Positions 8,189 through 16,709 of a stretch of DNA of 64,000 nucleotides are shown here, piece by piece. The notes beneath the pieces were generated by a model. It searched no databases, had not been told where the DNA came from, and worked only from the letters and a program-made list of their open reading frames with translations. Position 1 is the stretch's first letter, and each line of letters begins with the position of its first letter. Source of the DNA: Paenibacillus tyrphae (GTDB taxonomy: Bacteria > Bacillota > Bacilli > Paenibacillales > NBRC-103111); the NCBI RefSeq assembly GCF_027925525.1, contig NZ_BSDJ01000033.1:32188-96187 (forward strand), given 5' to 3'. A program made the translations under genes and the position numbers.

Positions 8189-9040
8189 ATGCCAAAAAAC
8201 AAACGTCAGTCCCGTCAAGCGGGGCGTTTTACCCCTTCCAACTTTTCAGGCCAACACCTGATCCGCGATAAATCGCTTGTCCGCCGCATGATCGAGCTTG
8301 CCCGACTCTCGCCTCAGCCGCTTGTGCTGGACATCGGGGCGGGAGCCGGAGCGTTGACGATTCCGCTCGCCCAAGAAGGCTGGCAGGTGCTTGCCATCGA
8401 AAACGACCCCCGTTTCGCCGAGAAGCTCCGCGGCAAGATCGGAGAAGCGGAAGGCATCCGGCTCATTGAGGCCGACTTCCTGGAGATGCCGCTCCCCCGC
8501 AAGCCTTTTGGCGTCGTAGCCAACATCCCTTTTGCCATCACGACGGCGGTACTCGGCAGGCTGATGGATCATCCCGCCGTCCCGTTCCGGCATGGCGTGC
8601 TGATTGTCGAGCTTGGGGCGGCCCGCCGGTTTACGGCTGATCCAGTCACGCAGGCGCGCATCCTGGTATGGCGCATGCAGTTCGATCTGAAGCTCGCCGA
8701 GCCGGTATCGCCCGACCGCTTCTCGCCCCCGCCCCGGGTACAATGTGCGATCCTGACCATACGCCGCAAAAAGGAGCCGCTCGTGCGTCCGAGCGACCAC
8801 GCCCGCTTCATGGGGCTCGTCACGCATGCGCTCCGGGTGCCCGGCGCCCCGCTGCACGCCGCGCTCGGGCCATGGTTCACCCCGGCTCAGCTCAAGCATC
8901 TCGTCAAGCTGCTGCTGGTGGACCGGAGCGTGCCGGTCGGCAGCTTGAACGAGCGGCAGTGGGCCGCCGTCTTCGAGACGATGATCCGCTATGTCGAGCC
9001 TTACCGCTGGCCCAAGGCAGGCGGCTTGTCCAAGCGATGA
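8189..9040 (+). CDS. erm: Erm-type 23S rRNA adenine-N6 methyltransferase
   Basis: This 283-residue protein has the KsgA/Erm signature: NFSGQHLIRDK (18-28), SAM motif I VLDIGAGAGALTIPL (46-60), acidic loop IENDPR, and catalytic motif IV NIPF (112-115, usually NIPY in Erm). Erm enzymes methylate A2058 in the peptide exit tunnel, giving resistance to macrolides, lincosamides and streptogramin B. The ATG at 8189 has GAGGTG 10 bases upstream; an earlier in-frame ATG at 8171 overlaps that site. The upstream leader and attenuator suggest drug-inducible expression. GC-rich codons match the neighbours, so it may be a resident gene. Substrate specificity is inferred. Confidence 0.88.
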   Translation: MPKNKRQSRQAGRFTPSNFSGQHLIRDKSLVRRMIELARLSPQPLVLDIGAGAGALTIPLAQEGWQVLAIENDPRFAEKLRGKIGEAEGIRLIEADFLEMPLPRKPFGVVANIPFAITTAVLGRLMDHPAVPFRHGVLIVELGAARRFTADPVTQARILVWRMQFDLKLAEPVSPDRFSPPPRVQCAILTIRRKKEPLVRPSDHARFMGLVTHALRVPGAPLHAALGPWFTPAQLKHLVKLLLVDRSVPVGSLNERQWAAVFETMIRYVEPYRWPKAGGLSKR

Positions 9041-9126
9041 GCATCGGCCCTTCCGGAATTGCCGAATAAGTGAGCCCACCAAGGTATGACATTGACAATT
9101 TTGCCAATACTACGAACATTGTCCAA

Positions 9127-9146
9127 ACCGGCTGGAAACAGCCGGT
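9127..9146 (+). terminator. Hairpin after erm
   Basis: ACCGGCTG, GAAA, CAGCCGGT is a perfect 8-bp stem with a GNRA-type loop, 86 bp past the erm stop. No U-run follows, so it may be a weak terminator or an RNA-stability hairpin. Confidence 0.5.
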
Positions 9147-9176
9147 CATCTTGAATCACCGAAGGGAGAAGCTACG

Positions 9177-9857
9177 ATGGCTCGACAAACCGCATTTCGT
9201 GGCGGAACGGGGACCCATTGGCTGATGGACCCGGATATACCTTTTTCCCGTAACATCATCCTGCAGCTGCTGCTCGCGGTTTTTGTTGTCTATTGGATCG
9301 TCATGGCGATCTCGCCGACCGACCGGACCCAATGGCTGATGGAAAACGTGCTTGTTGTCGCGGCTTTTTTCACCCTGCTGTTTACGTACAAAGCATTCCG
9401 CTTCTCGAATCTATCTTATTTGCTGATCTTTCTATTCCTCTGCGTACATGTCTTCGCGGCTCATTATACGTACCAGAATACGCCGGTCGACCAATGGCTG
9501 AAAGCTTCGTTTCATCTCCAAAGAAGCTACTTCGACCGGGTCGTTCACTTTTTGTTCGGCCTGTGGCTTACCTACTGCCTTCGGGAGCTGCTCATCCGGG
9601 CCGCAGACTTGCGCAATTTCTGGTCTTACGGAATTCCAGTCATGACGATGCTCGGGTTCAGCGCGTTATTCGAAATTGTGGAGATGGGGGCCGCTTCCAC
9701 GGCCGGACAAGCCGGAGTCGACTATCTCGGATTGCAGGGCGATGTATTCGATACCCAGAAAGATATGTTAATGGGATTCATCGGCGCCTTGATATCGATG
9801 GGTTCGCTCACCATCATCCTGAGAAAAACGAAGCACACGGCGCCCTCCCATTCCTGA
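9177..9857 (+). CDS. DUF2238 family integral membrane protein (YjdF-like)
   Basis: The 226-residue protein has about six or seven hydrophobic segments. The family-typical core includes LFVCVHVFAAHYTY-like text (LFLCVHVFAAHYTYQNTP), FDRVVHFLFGLWLTYCLREL, and ALFEIVEMG followed by DVFDTQKDMLMGFIGAL. Conserved His, Glu and Asp residues within membrane segments suggest a catalytic or ion-binding role, but the family has no settled function. The start at 9177 follows GAAGGGAGAA. It stands alone, convergent with the AraC gene that ends at 9923. Confidence 0.85.
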   Translation: MARQTAFRGGTGTHWLMDPDIPFSRNIILQLLLAVFVVYWIVMAISPTDRTQWLMENVLVVAAFFTLLFTYKAFRFSNLSYLLIFLFLCVHVFAAHYTYQNTPVDQWLKASFHLQRSYFDRVVHFLFGLWLTYCLRELLIRAADLRNFWSYGIPVMTMLGFSALFEIVEMGAASTAGQAGVDYLGLQGDVFDTQKDMLMGFIGALISMGSLTIILRKTKHTAPSHS

Positions 9858-9922
9858 TTCGGCGTTCTGCAGCGGGTCCGGCTTCTTCGGCTTCCGCCCC
9901 GCTTGCAGGGATGCCCCGACGT

Positions 9923-10777
9923 CTACTCCTCTGCCGCCGGACCGCGCCTTGCGAATTGCTTGCGGTATTCGCTCGGGGACAGACCTGTCTGCTTCTTGAA
10001 GACGCGGGAGAAATAGTACAGCTCAAGTCCGATCTTCTCGGCTATATCCGTCACGGTCCATTCGGTTGCGGACAGCAGCTCCTTCGCTTTATCCATCCGC
10101 TTGCGGTTAATGTAGGCGATCGGGGAAAGCCCCAGCATCGTTTTGAAATATTGCATGAAGTAATTGGGGTGAAAATGCACGAGCCGCGCCAGCTCTTCAA
10201 CCGTGATCCGTTCCTGCAGGTGCTCGTCTACGTAATGGAGCACCGTGTTGATTTTTCCCGTTTCGGACATCGGCGCAAGCCGCAGCCCCCGCTCCCGCTC
10301 CAGCACTTCTTCCATATACCCGGATACGATCTCCAGCAGCACCGATTTGATGCGCAGCGGAGCCGTCAGCGACGGATTGTTGTACAGTCCGATCAAATCC
10401 TCGAACTGCTTCTCAAGCCCCGCTTCGTCCCGGACATCAATGCAGTGGGGCAGCTCCAGCATTTGAAACAGGTTCACGTCTCCCACCGTTGCCGTAAAAT
10501 GGCACCAATATTTCCCGAAGCCATTGTCGCCGAGCCGGCCGAACGACAGCCGCATCCCTGCCGGCAGCAGCAGCAATTGCCCCGGCTTCGGGTGGTAGAG
10601 GCGATCGCGCAGCCGAATCCATCCTTCCCCTTCGCGTATAAAATAAAGCCGGTTCACATCCGGAAGCTCGTTGATGCTCCGCCAATTCGGCCCCACTTTG
10701 GAATAATAGGCCGTCGTCACCGTCATTTGCGTATTGTCCAAATAGCTGCGCATTCGTTGAAGCTGATTAGAGTCCAT
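9923..10777 (-). CDS. AraC-family transcriptional regulator
   Basis: The 284-residue protein has an N-terminal AraC arm/cupin domain (VNRLYFIREGEGWIRLRDRLYHPKPGQLLLLPAG) and a C-terminal double helix-turn-helix (VLHYVDEHLQERITVEELARLV and LELYYFSRVFKKQTGLSPSEYRK). It starts with ATG at 10777 after GGGGAGCGG. No sugar genes adjoin it; upstream lies a PadR gene on the same strand 37 bp away, downstream a convergent membrane protein. Its target is unknown. Confidence 0.85.
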   Translation of the reverse strand: MDSNQLQRMRSYLDNTQMTVTTAYYSKVGPNWRSINELPDVNRLYFIREGEGWIRLRDRLYHPKPGQLLLLPAGMRLSFGRLGDNGFGKYWCHFTATVGDVNLFQMLELPHCIDVRDEAGLEKQFEDLIGLYNNPSLTAPLRIKSVLLEIVSGYMEEVLERERGLRLAPMSETGKINTVLHYVDEHLQERITVEELARLVHFHPNYFMQYFKTMLGLSPIAYINRKRMDKAKELLSATEWTVTDIAEKIGLELYYFSRVFKKQTGLSPSEYRKQFARRGPAAEE

Positions 10778-10814
10778 CGCAGAACCGCTCCCCGCGCCGG
10801 AATGCTGCTTGGCG

Positions 10815-11351
10815 CTACATTTTTTTGATTAATCGATCGCACCAGTCCATATAGAGGCGCTCATATCGAATGCCGAATTCGACGACGGAGATGGTGGCGG
10901 CAATCGGGTCCCTGCTGTCAGACGTGGTAAGCATGGTCTCCAGTTCGGCGACCTTTTTTTCATACGCCGCCAGTCTTTCTTCATGCTGCCTCTTGGTTTC
11001 CTCGAGTCGTCCGATCATCCGCTCAGGATCGACAAGCCAAATATTGTAGGCCTTCAACAAAAAATCGTCGCGGATTCTCTCCAGCTCCCCCGATTCGAGC
11101 GTCCACTGGATAAGGGCGTCCCGTCCGGCTTCCGTGATTTCGTACAATTTACGGGCGGGGCGGTTGGCCTGCTGCTCGATGCCTTGCAGCTTGACCAGGC
11201 CTTCTCCTTCCATTTTGGACAATTCGGGATACACCTGATTGCTGCCCACTTTCCAGAAGGGACCGAACCGGTCGTTCATTTGCTGCTTGATATCGTAACC
11301 GCTTAAAGGCTCACGCGCCAATAAGGAAAGCAAAGCATAACGAATGGACAT
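10815..11351 (-). CDS. PadR-family transcriptional repressor
   Basis: This 178-residue protein has a PadR winged helix at residues 1-85 (MSIRYALLSLLAREPLSGYDIKQ, then NQVYPELSKMEGEGLV) and a C-terminal coiled-coil dimerisation region of the Vir-like subgroup (MIGRLEETKRQHEERLAAYEKKVAELE). A perfect 22-bp palindrome lies 53 bp upstream, overlapping its likely -35, and an identical copy lies upstream of the divergent hydrolase gene. This suggests it represses itself and the hydrolase until an effector is sensed. Confidence 0.88.
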   Translation of the reverse strand: MSIRYALLSLLAREPLSGYDIKQQMNDRFGPFWKVGSNQVYPELSKMEGEGLVKLQGIEQQANRPARKLYEITEAGRDALIQWTLESGELERIRDDFLLKAYNIWLVDPERMIGRLEETKRQHEERLAAYEKKVAELETMLTTSDSRDPIAATISVVEFGIRYERLYMDWCDRLIKKM

Positions 11352-11404
11352 GAAGACAACTCCTCTGCATTTGGCCTTGATTTCTCCATATTACCACAAT
11401 GCGG

Positions 11405-11426
11405 AATAGGTTAAAAATAACCTATT
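11405..11426. promoter_or_regulatory. Palindromic operator, padR side
   Basis: AATAGGTTA, four A, TAACCTATT: a perfect 9+4+9 palindrome. On the minus strand it overlaps a TTTAAC-like -35 placed 16 bp before TAATAT of the padR promoter. An identical copy lies at 11706-11727. Assignment to PadR is by position. Confidence 0.7.
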
Positions 11427-11430
11427 GGAG

Positions 11431-11702
11431 TTGGTTGAGAAATTGGTCAACTGAAGTAATAGAGGTGTACGAGGGGCGGGGTATCCACTTCCGACCGCTG
11501 CTCCACCCCACAAAGTGAAGTTGAATCAGGGAAGCTTAGTCCGAGTACTTTGCGGGGACCCCGGGGCCTCGGGAAATTTGATTGGAAGCCGCTTAGTAGC
11601 GGACATTTCCCGAAGACAAAGGCGGCCGCTATCGCTTCTCCAGTGGATACCCCACCTCCGTTTGCATCTCTATTTTTGTTAAAGTCCACTTTTTCAACAA
11701 GC
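11431..11702. mobile_element. MITE-like repeat, copy 1
   Basis: A 272-bp element with imperfect terminal inverted repeats (GTTGAGAAATTGG at the left, CCACTTTTTCAACAAG at the right). Nested inside is a second inverted repeat, GGGGTATCCACT against AGTGGATACCCC, and inner hairpins around GCCGCTTAGTAGCGG. It has no coding capacity. Copies 2 and 3 lie at 13098-13366 and 38753-38960. It separates the two identical palindromic operators. Confidence 0.75.
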
Positions 11703-11705
11703 TCG

Positions 11706-11727
11706 AATAGGTTAAAAATAACCTATT
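11706..11727. promoter_or_regulatory. Palindromic operator, hydrolase side
   Basis: The same 22-bp palindrome as at 11405, here ending 7 bp before the -35 of the hydrolase promoter. With the preceding G, the two copies match over 23 bp and closely flank the mobile repeat. A run of T follows, so a terminator role is possible but less likely. Confidence 0.7.
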
Positions 11728-11734
11728 TTTTTTA

Positions 11735-11763
11735 TTTACAAAGAAAAGCTATTGGGTTATATT
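11735..11763 (+). promoter_or_regulatory. Sigma-A-type promoter of the alpha/beta hydrolase gene
   Basis: TTTACA (11735-11740), 17 bp, TATATT (11758-11763). A second possible pair, TTGACC-N16-TATAAA, follows at 11763-11790. Either start rules out the TTG start codon at 11779. Confidence 0.65.
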
Positions 11764-11832
11764 TGACCTAAGTTAATTTTGACTTATAAAATGACCAACC
11801 TTAATCAAAAAGTGACAAAGGAGAAATTTGTG

Positions 11833-13029
11833 ATGAAACTTATTTTTCAAGATCCTACCTTTTCCTTCGAGCTGCTGCGTACGTTGAGCTATGCCCCTTA
11901 TGGCGGCGCGGATATCGGCGAATGTCTGGTGACCGGCTACCGGATCAAGGAGGGCGATTTTGAAAGCTGGTATGCGGAATGGTACAAAACGGCGGAGCGC
12001 GTTCATGCCCAAGCTGTCGACAGCTTGGCGCGGGGCAAGCGGATCAGCGCGCGGGAGTCGTTCTTGCGGGCGTCCAATTATTACCGTACCGCGGAGTTTT
12101 TCCTGCATGGCAACCCGGATGACCCGCGCATGCTCGAAACGTGGGAAAAAAGCCGGAGCACGTTCCGCCAAGCGATCCCACTGATGGATTGGCCGGTGGA
12201 GCAGGTGGAGATTCCTTATGAAGGGACAAGCTTGTCGGGATATTTTTACCGTGTGGATGACGCGCCCCGCCCGACCTTAATTATTCACGGCGGCTACGAT
12301 TCCACAGGAGAGGAGCTTTATTTCGGCGGAGCGGTGGCGGCGCTTCAGCGGGGCTACAACTGCCTGACGTTCGAAGGGCCGGGACAAGGCGCCACAATTC
12401 GGCTGCAGCGCATTCCGTTCCGCCACGATTGGGAGAACGTGCTCACGCCGGTCGTCGATTATTTGCATACCCGGCCCGAAGTGGATAAGCAGCGGATCGC
12501 TCTGATGGGCATCAGTCTTGGAGGATTACTGGCGCCGCGGGCTGCAGCCTATGAGCACCGCCTTGCCGCTTGTATTGCGAACGACGGCTTGTTCACCTTC
12601 CAAATCGGCGAAATGGCCCCCAGGGGAGCAAACTTGGACTTTAATGAACCGGCCACGCTGGAGAGCTTTATCCAGGAGCTGATGGCCAACAACACCGGCA
12701 TCCGCTGGGCTGTCGATAACGGCCGGTTTACGTTCCAAGCGAAAACGTTTCTGGAGCTGATTAAGAAAACGCAGCCGTTCACGCTAAAGGGTGTTGCCGA
12801 TAAAATTAAATGTCCCGTGCTCGTCTGCGAAGCCGAGGCCGACCATTTCTTCGCCGGCCAGCCGATGAAGCTTTACGAGGCGCTTACCTGCCCCAAAACG
12901 TTCATGATCTTCACAGCGGAAGACGGCGGCGAAGAGCACTGCCAATTCGGGGCGCTGCTCCTGTTTAATCAACGCGTCTTCGAGTGGCTGGATGATGTGA
13001 TGGACGGTCTCAGTAGCCCGAAGCAATGA
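11833..13029 (+). CDS. Alpha/beta hydrolase (FrsA / 2,6-dihydroxypseudooxynicotine hydrolase-like)
   Basis: The 398-residue protein has a helical N-terminal domain (to about 125) followed by an alpha/beta hydrolase core. Visible are the oxyanion segment LIIHGGYDST, EGPGQG, the nucleophile elbow GISLGG, an acid near CEAEADHFF, and a C-terminal histidine in GGEEHCQFGA. The layout matches the C-C-bond hydrolases and acyl-peptidase-like enzymes of this group. The ATG at 11833 follows AAAGGAGA. It is divergent from padR with matching operators, so it is probably the PadR target and may act on a phenolic or xenobiotic compound. The substrate is unknown. Confidence 0.8.
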   Translation: MKLIFQDPTFSFELLRTLSYAPYGGADIGECLVTGYRIKEGDFESWYAEWYKTAERVHAQAVDSLARGKRISARESFLRASNYYRTAEFFLHGNPDDPRMLETWEKSRSTFRQAIPLMDWPVEQVEIPYEGTSLSGYFYRVDDAPRPTLIIHGGYDSTGEELYFGGAVAALQRGYNCLTFEGPGQGATIRLQRIPFRHDWENVLTPVVDYLHTRPEVDKQRIALMGISLGGLLAPRAAAYEHRLAACIANDGLFTFQIGEMAPRGANLDFNEPATLESFIQELMANNTGIRWAVDNGRFTFQAKTFLELIKKTQPFTLKGVADKIKCPVLVCEAEADHFFAGQPMKLYEALTCPKTFMIFTAEDGGEEHCQFGALLLFNQRVFEWLDDVMDGLSSPKQ

Positions 13030-13058
13030 GTCGGGAAGCCGGCCTCGCGTCTGCCCGC

Positions 13059-13090
13059 AAAAAAAATCGCTCCGGAAACATTCCGGAGCG
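13059..13090 (-). terminator. Hairpin with minus-strand U-run
   Basis: CGCTCCGGAA, ACA, TTCCGGAGCG forms a perfect 10-bp stem. On the minus strand it is followed by eight T. It can stop transcripts from the xylanase side, and its stem may also serve the hydrolase transcript. Confidence 0.75.
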
Positions 13091-13097
13091 TTCAGAG

Positions 13098-13366
13098 TGT
13101 TGAGAAAGTGGTCTTCACTAATACGGTGAAACATACGGAGGTGGGGTATGCACTGGAGGAGCGATAGCGTTCGCCTTTGTCCGCGGGAAATATCCGCTGC
13201 GAAGCGGCTTCAAATCAAAATTTCCTGCGGACCCGGGGTCCCCGCAAAGTACTCGGACTGAACTTCTCTGATTTAACTTCACTTTGTGGGGTGGAGCAGC
13301 GACCGGAAGTGGATACCCCACCCCTTCGTATTACCTGTACTGCTCTCCGACCACTTTCTCAACAAG
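13098..13366. mobile_element. MITE-like repeat, copy 2 (inverted)
   Basis: About 269 bp, bounded by TGTTGAGAAAGTGG and CCACTTTCTCAACA. Compared with copy 1 it is inverted: GGAGCGATAGCG, CGGCTTC, and the GGGGTCCCCGCAAAGTAC block are reverse complements of copy 1 sequence. It ends 9 bp from the xylanase stop codon. Confidence 0.75.
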
Positions 13367-13374
13367 CCCGCGCT

Positions 13375-15129
13375 TTAAGAGCTTTGCAGCGCTTCACTTA
13401 TTTTGTGGTACGGGAGCTTCGGCGCATAATGCTCGTCGTAGATGAGCCCGTTGCCGAATACGTCATATTCGTCCGCAGGTTGAAGCGACGAATAGCGGTC
13501 GGTAAATCCCCACATGGCGTAGGACGTAAACCGGTTATTCGCTTGGGTCAGCGCCAGGATCGATTTGAAATATTCCGCCTGCTTGCTGCGCAGCGTGTCC
13601 GTGACCTTGCCGTGCATATTTACGTCCAGCTCCGATACCCGCACCTCCAGGCCAAGATCGGTAAACCGTTTGGCCGTGCGCTTGAACTCGCTAGCCGATA
13701 CGGGATCGTACGTCCCGTCGCTGTCTTTGCCGATATCTTCGTGAACCTGGAAGCCGATGCCGTGCAATGGCACCCCGCGCGACTGGAGCCGCTGGACGAG
13801 CTTATACAGCGCGTCCGCTTTGTCGTCCTCCGCCTCGCAGCCGTATTCATTGATGTACAGCTTGGCATCCGGGTCGGCTTCGTGAGCGGCGCGCAGCGCG
13901 ATGTCCAGAAACTTTTCACCCATCGCCTTGAACCAGATCGAATCCCGCAAGCCGAGATTGACGTTAAACTTCTCGTCCTTGAGCGGTTCGTTGATGACGT
14001 CCCACTCCTTGATTCTGCCCTTGTACCGTCCGACCACCGTTTTCACGTGCTCCTCCATGATGGCCTGCAGCTCGGCGGCGCTGTAGTTGCCTTGCGCTAG
14101 CCAACGGGGATTCGCCTCGCTCCAGACCAACGCATGACCATGTACGGCCATGTCGTTGCGTTCCGCGAATTCCACCAAGCTGTCCCCTTCCGCGAAAGCG
14201 TAAACGTTCCGCTGCGGATGAATGAACTGAAACTTCATGTCATTTTCCGGAGTCAGGATACTGAACTCCCGTCCCAGAATGTTGCGGTAAGCGGAATCCG
14301 TCATGGTCGGGATGACGGCCGCAGCCGTGCCGATGTTCAGGTGCGGCGCATTCGTCCGCGCCAGTGCCCGCAGCGAGTCCGCACTCTGCGGCACGGCAGC
14401 GATGCCCAGATCGCTTACCGTTACCGCCGAGTCACTGCCTTCCGCTTGAGCCGTCAGCGACTTGAGCGTAAACGAGCTGCCGACGTCCGCATCGGCGCCG
14501 AAATACACTTTGCCATCCGCGAACACTCCGGGGTCCGCCATTTCCCCAACTTTGACCTGATTTACGTAAAATGCGAGTTTGCCGCTCTTGACCAGAAGCC
14601 GAACATCAATCGTTCCGGCCGATGTATAATTGAAAGTCGCTTTCTTACGATCGGCGGAAGAGCCGTTATAGACGGCGGCCGACAGCTTGCCGTTCTTCAA
14701 CATAACCGATACCGCCTTGCCTTCCTGCCGCCATTCGTCCTGAATGACCGGAAGTGCGCCGTACAGTTGAAGTCCGGCGCTTTTGCCGGGGGAAGAGGCC
14801 ATTTGAAAGCTTACCGAAAAATCTCCGGATATGTTCAAAACCGGTCCGCGCAAATTGATCGGCGGATTGCTGACCGTCGGCTGCGACAAATCGTTGCCCC
14901 AAGGGATGATGGCCCGCCCTATACCGGTAACGGTCACTTCATCGCCGGCCGCAGTTGCTCCTGAAAACCGAGTCCAATCGTGCCCCCGGATCAAATCGAC
15001 TGTCGCAGGAGCCAACGGCACTTCGGCTGCTTCGGCCGAAGCGGCCCCCGGCATTACGGAAACAAGCTGGAGCTGCAGCAGCAGCAAAGATACTGCGCCG
15101 AGCTTGAAGCTTCGTTTGCTTCTCGTCAT
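13375..15129 (-). CDS. Secreted GH10 endo-1,4-beta-xylanase
   Basis: The 584-residue protein starts with a Sec signal peptide (MTRSKRSFKLGAVSLLLL... with cleavage likely after ASA, residue 32). Residues about 40-235 form a beta-rich region, possibly a LamG-like or carbohydrate-binding domain. The GH10 barrel follows (about 250-580), with HGHALVW, acid/base Glu381 in WDVINEPL, and nucleophile Glu500 in VSELDVN. It would cut xylan outside the cell. The start at 15129 follows GGGGAAGGGG; a TTG two codons earlier is possible. It is a single-gene unit, followed directly by a MITE copy. Confidence 0.92.
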   Translation of the reverse strand: MTRSKRSFKLGAVSLLLLQLQLVSVMPGAASAEAAEVPLAPATVDLIRGHDWTRFSGATAAGDEVTVTGIGRAIIPWGNDLSQPTVSNPPINLRGPVLNISGDFSVSFQMASSPGKSAGLQLYGALPVIQDEWRQEGKAVSVMLKNGKLSAAVYNGSSADRKKATFNYTSAGTIDVRLLVKSGKLAFYVNQVKVGEMADPGVFADGKVYFGADADVGSSFTLKSLTAQAEGSDSAVTVSDLGIAAVPQSADSLRALARTNAPHLNIGTAAAVIPTMTDSAYRNILGREFSILTPENDMKFQFIHPQRNVYAFAEGDSLVEFAERNDMAVHGHALVWSEANPRWLAQGNYSAAELQAIMEEHVKTVVGRYKGRIKEWDVINEPLKDEKFNVNLGLRDSIWFKAMGEKFLDIALRAAHEADPDAKLYINEYGCEAEDDKADALYKLVQRLQSRGVPLHGIGFQVHEDIGKDSDGTYDPVSASEFKRTAKRFTDLGLEVRVSELDVNMHGKVTDTLRSKQAEYFKSILALTQANNRFTSYAMWGFTDRYSSLQPADEYDVFGNGLIYDEHYAPKLPYHKISEALQSS

Positions 15130-15230
15130 CGTCAATAAACCCCTTCCCCTATTGTGAATTGGTCGTAATAACCCAATTATAAGGTGAGGTTCTAGGTTTT
15201 CCCATGTCTTTTTTTTACGATGAATCTGCA

Positions 15231-15266
15231 CAAAACAAAGCCCAGCGCACAAGTCGCTGGGCTTTG
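15231..15266 (-). terminator. Terminator of the sigma/anti-sigma/lipoprotein operon
   Basis: CAAAGCCCAGCG and CGCTGGGCTTTG form a 12-bp stem with a seven-base loop. On the minus strand a TTTTG tail follows. It lies 24 bp past the lipoprotein stop. Confidence 0.85.
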
Positions 15267-15289
15267 CTACTGACGGGCGGCAGGCACCG

Positions 15290-16699
15290 CTATTTCACTG
15301 CTCCCCCCTCCGTTCCCGATTCCGGAGGCTCCGCCAGCCATGCTTCATCCAGCACCTGCTGGCCTTCCTTTTGAAGCTGCTGCAGCGCCTGCCGCACCGT
15401 CGATTTTCCGGTCATAATCCATTCAAGCTGCTCGTCCGCCTTCTTATCGAATTCCCAGTAAAAACGCCCGGGGGTATTCGGCTTCATTTCTATTCCCGAT
15501 CCAAGCGTATCGTCATACTTCACTTGGTAAAACGGCTCCATGCTGCGGCCGTCTACCGTATTGACGAAGCCCAAGCGGGTCAGCATCAGCGGCGAAATGG
15601 ATGTCTTCGTTTCGATTTTGGCCGCTTCCGCACTGTTGAAATAGCGGACGATCTTCCAAACCTTGTCCGCCTGCCCGGACCCTGCGCCGATCGCAAAAAT
15701 CGGATGCAGGTAAACGTCCTGCTGCCACGAGCTGCTGCCGTCCAGCGAAGGCGGCTGCACGATCTGCCAATCGATCTTGGAGCCGCTCTCCTGCAACCGC
15801 CTGATCTGCGACGGTCCGCTTATGGTCATCGCCGCCCGTCCCTGACTGAACAAATCGGTACTATCGACAGCCTCCTTATCCCGGCCGCCTTGGTTGTCTT
15901 TCCCGCCAATCATGGGCATATCGCCGTTCTTCCAGGCTTCCGTCATCTGTGAGAATACCTTCTGCCAAGCCTCCGTATCGATCATGACAGTTCGTCCCTC
16001 ATCATCCGTCTCACGGAGTCCCTCATTCCGTCCCACCGACCGGATCATCCCAAACCTTGAGTTCATAAACGGTTGATGAAGCCCGTAAATCGGGTCCTTC
16101 CCGTTCTTCGCACCGCGGAATCTGCCTGCCAGCTCGAACAGTTCGTCCCAAGTCATGCCATCTTTCGGGTAAGGAGCCTTGTACTCGTCGAACAGCCCTT
16201 TATTGTAGTACAGCACCGAGGTCGAAAATCGAGGGGCAAGCCCGTACAGCTTGCCCCCGCCCTTGGTCCGCAAATAATCGATGACGGCCGGATGCATGTT
16301 TTCGATATCGAATTTGTCCCGCTTGATCAACGAATCCAACTCGTACAGCTCGCCCGCCGCCGCGAGCTGCTGATATTCCCCGGACCTCGTAATAATGAGA
16401 TCCGGTTTTTGCTCGTCCAGCAGCTTGTCCATTTCTTTCTGCGGATTCTTGCCGCGGGCCATCGTATCATCAGTTGCGACGACTTCCACTTCAAGCTCAG
16501 GGAATTTGGCCGTAAAATAATCGCCGTACTCACTGTCAAACGCTTCCTGGTTGAAATAAGCCACCTTGAGCTTCGTCCGTTCCGGCGGGGCCGCAGCCGG
16601 CGCATCGTTGCAGCCGGCCGCGCTCCAAGCCAGCGTGCCCGCCAGCAGGGGGAGCAGCAGCTTGTTCCTCCGAGTTCTTGTCGTTCCGCTCCGATTCAT
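15290..16699 (-). CDS. Solute-binding lipoprotein (family 1 type), third gene of the ECF operon
   Basis: The 469-residue protein has a lipoprotein signal ending at Cys30 (LAWSAAGC). The mature part has the family 1 solute-binding fold: KPDLIITRSGEYQQLAAAGELYELD-type text, GGGKLYGLAPRFSTSVLYYNKGLFDEY, MTWDELFELAGRF, and VWKIVRYFNSAEAAKI. No ABC permease genes are nearby, so a transport role is not obvious. It starts 10 bp after the anti-sigma-like gene and is a paralogue of that protein's outer domain and of the divergent lipoprotein at 19048. It may hand ligand to, or compete with, the membrane sensor. Confidence 0.85.
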   Translation of the reverse strand: MNRSGTTRTRRNKLLLPLLAGTLAWSAAGCNDAPAAAPPERTKLKVAYFNQEAFDSEYGDYFTAKFPELEVEVVATDDTMARGKNPQKEMDKLLDEQKPDLIITRSGEYQQLAAAGELYELDSLIKRDKFDIENMHPAVIDYLRTKGGGKLYGLAPRFSTSVLYYNKGLFDEYKAPYPKDGMTWDELFELAGRFRGAKNGKDPIYGLHQPFMNSRFGMIRSVGRNEGLRETDDEGRTVMIDTEAWQKVFSQMTEAWKNGDMPMIGGKDNQGGRDKEAVDSTDLFSQGRAAMTISGPSQIRRLQESGSKIDWQIVQPPSLDGSSSWQQDVYLHPIFAIGAGSGQADKVWKIVRYFNSAEAAKIETKTSISPLMLTRLGFVNTVDGRSMEPFYQVKYDDTLGSGIEMKPNTPGRFYWEFDKKADEQLEWIMTGKSTVRQALQQLQKEGQQVLDEAWLAEPPESGTEGGAVK

Positions 16700-16709
16700 G
16701 GCTCTCCCC

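Noticed and set aside
9293..10828. 511-codon plus-strand frame across the DUF2238 and AraC genes
   Set aside because: It overlaps two well-supported genes in other frames and has no coherent domains.
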